Origin: Flavobacteriales bacterium
Lineage (GTDB): Bacteria; Bacteroidota; Bacteroidia; Flavobacteriales; JADGDT01
DNA: 15,765 nucleotides
Direction: 5' to 3'
Assembly (NCBI GenBank): GCA_023145275.1
Contig: JAGLEB010000171.1
Span: 1-15,765, forward strand
Shown here: piece after piece, positions 15,481 through 15,765 of the stretch
Numbering within the stretch: position 1 is the first letter of the stretch
How the letters are laid out: the number at the start of each line of letters is the position of its first letter
Notes under the pieces: generated by a model
What the model was told of the DNA's origin: nothing
What the model saw: the letters and a program-made list of their open reading frames with translations, nothing else
Database searches by the model: none
Made by a program: the position numbers and the translations under genes

Positions 15481-15765
15481 CTATTCTCTCATAACATTCT
15501 GAAGGTTTAGCAATGAGTATTTTAATATTTTCTGCTTTAACTCCTGCGAATTAAATGCTTTAGATATATAGACATTCATACCAACTTACTTAACAATATT
15601 AATAGTATCATCAATAGCATCAGCAGAGATTGCAATTATCGGAACTTTAGACTTACTTCATCCCGAAGCTTTCTAATATACTGAATTGCTTCAAAACCAT
15701 CTATATTTGACATATGTAGATCCATCAAAACAACGTCATAGTTGTTAATAACTAAAGTTTCGCAC
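15481..15765 (-). pseudogene. Broken receiver domain of a response regulator or hybrid kinase, C-terminal part
   Basis: The 3' end of a two-component protein can be read in two frames. From the window edge the frame gives TLVINNYDVVLMDLHMSNIDGFEAI, with the phospho-acceptor Asp in LMDLHM, then QYIRKLRDEV. One base is missing between 15654 and 15655. In the next frame it continues KSKVPIIAISADAIDDTINIVK, meets an in-frame TAA at 15586-15588 (most simply CAA mutated), then VGMNVYISKAFNSQELKQKI and stops at 15481. Normal receivers have SKPFN; here it is SKAFN. The order D, then IS/TAD, then SK-x-FN is that of a receiver, and the chain ends 23 residues after it, so the domain was C-terminal. The 5' part of the gene lies beyond the window. 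Two separate lesions make an active protein unlikely. Confidence 0.85.

Overview
The window looks like a chromosomal segment of a marine-type, AT-rich Bacteroidota (Bacteroidia/Marinilabiliales-like). The evidence is low GC, no obvious Shine-Dalgarno sequences, several promoter -7 boxes of the Bacteroidota form TAnnTTTG, and the linked set L28 - L33 - DUF4295 protein - FtsY - RimO, a gene order typical of this phylum. I could not run a search, so the lineage below phylum is a guess.

Layout. At the left edge is the N-terminus of a signal-peptide-bearing porin (alginate-export-like), minus strand. Next come YihY/BrkB membrane protein, NadC and a DUF975 membrane protein, all minus. A short AT-rich divergent promoter region (about 3150-3235) separates them from a plus-strand cluster: RlmH, a CPBP intramembrane protease, RdgB/HAM1 nucleotide pyrophosphatase and an unrecognised exported protein. 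A complete tripartite RND efflux operon follows on the minus strand (adaptor, 1053-aa pump, TolC-like channel; 11744 down to 6157). Then come RimO, FtsY and the ribosomal-protein operon L28-L33-DUF4295, all minus. At the right edge is a broken receiver domain, the remains of a response regulator or hybrid kinase.

How the genes fit together. RlmH methylates 23S rRNA, RimO methylthiolates ribosomal protein S12, L28 and L33 are 50S proteins, and FtsY docks ribosomes at the membrane, so much of the right half concerns translation and protein targeting. NadC makes NAD precursor and RdgB cleans the nucleotide pool. The efflux operon is a self-contained envelope module with overlapping or nearly abutting genes and no linked regulator.

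Intrinsic terminators are clear after the DUF975 gene, the efflux operon, rimO and the L28 operon. I found no tRNA, rRNA, CRISPR array, insertion sequence or phage gene, and no strong candidate for a new multi-gene system. The best second looks are the doubly lesioned receiver pseudogene, the interlocked divergent promoters with a TTG start for rlmH, a 17-bp hairpin between ftsY and rimO whose T-tract is on the unexpected side, and the leader of the L28 operon.
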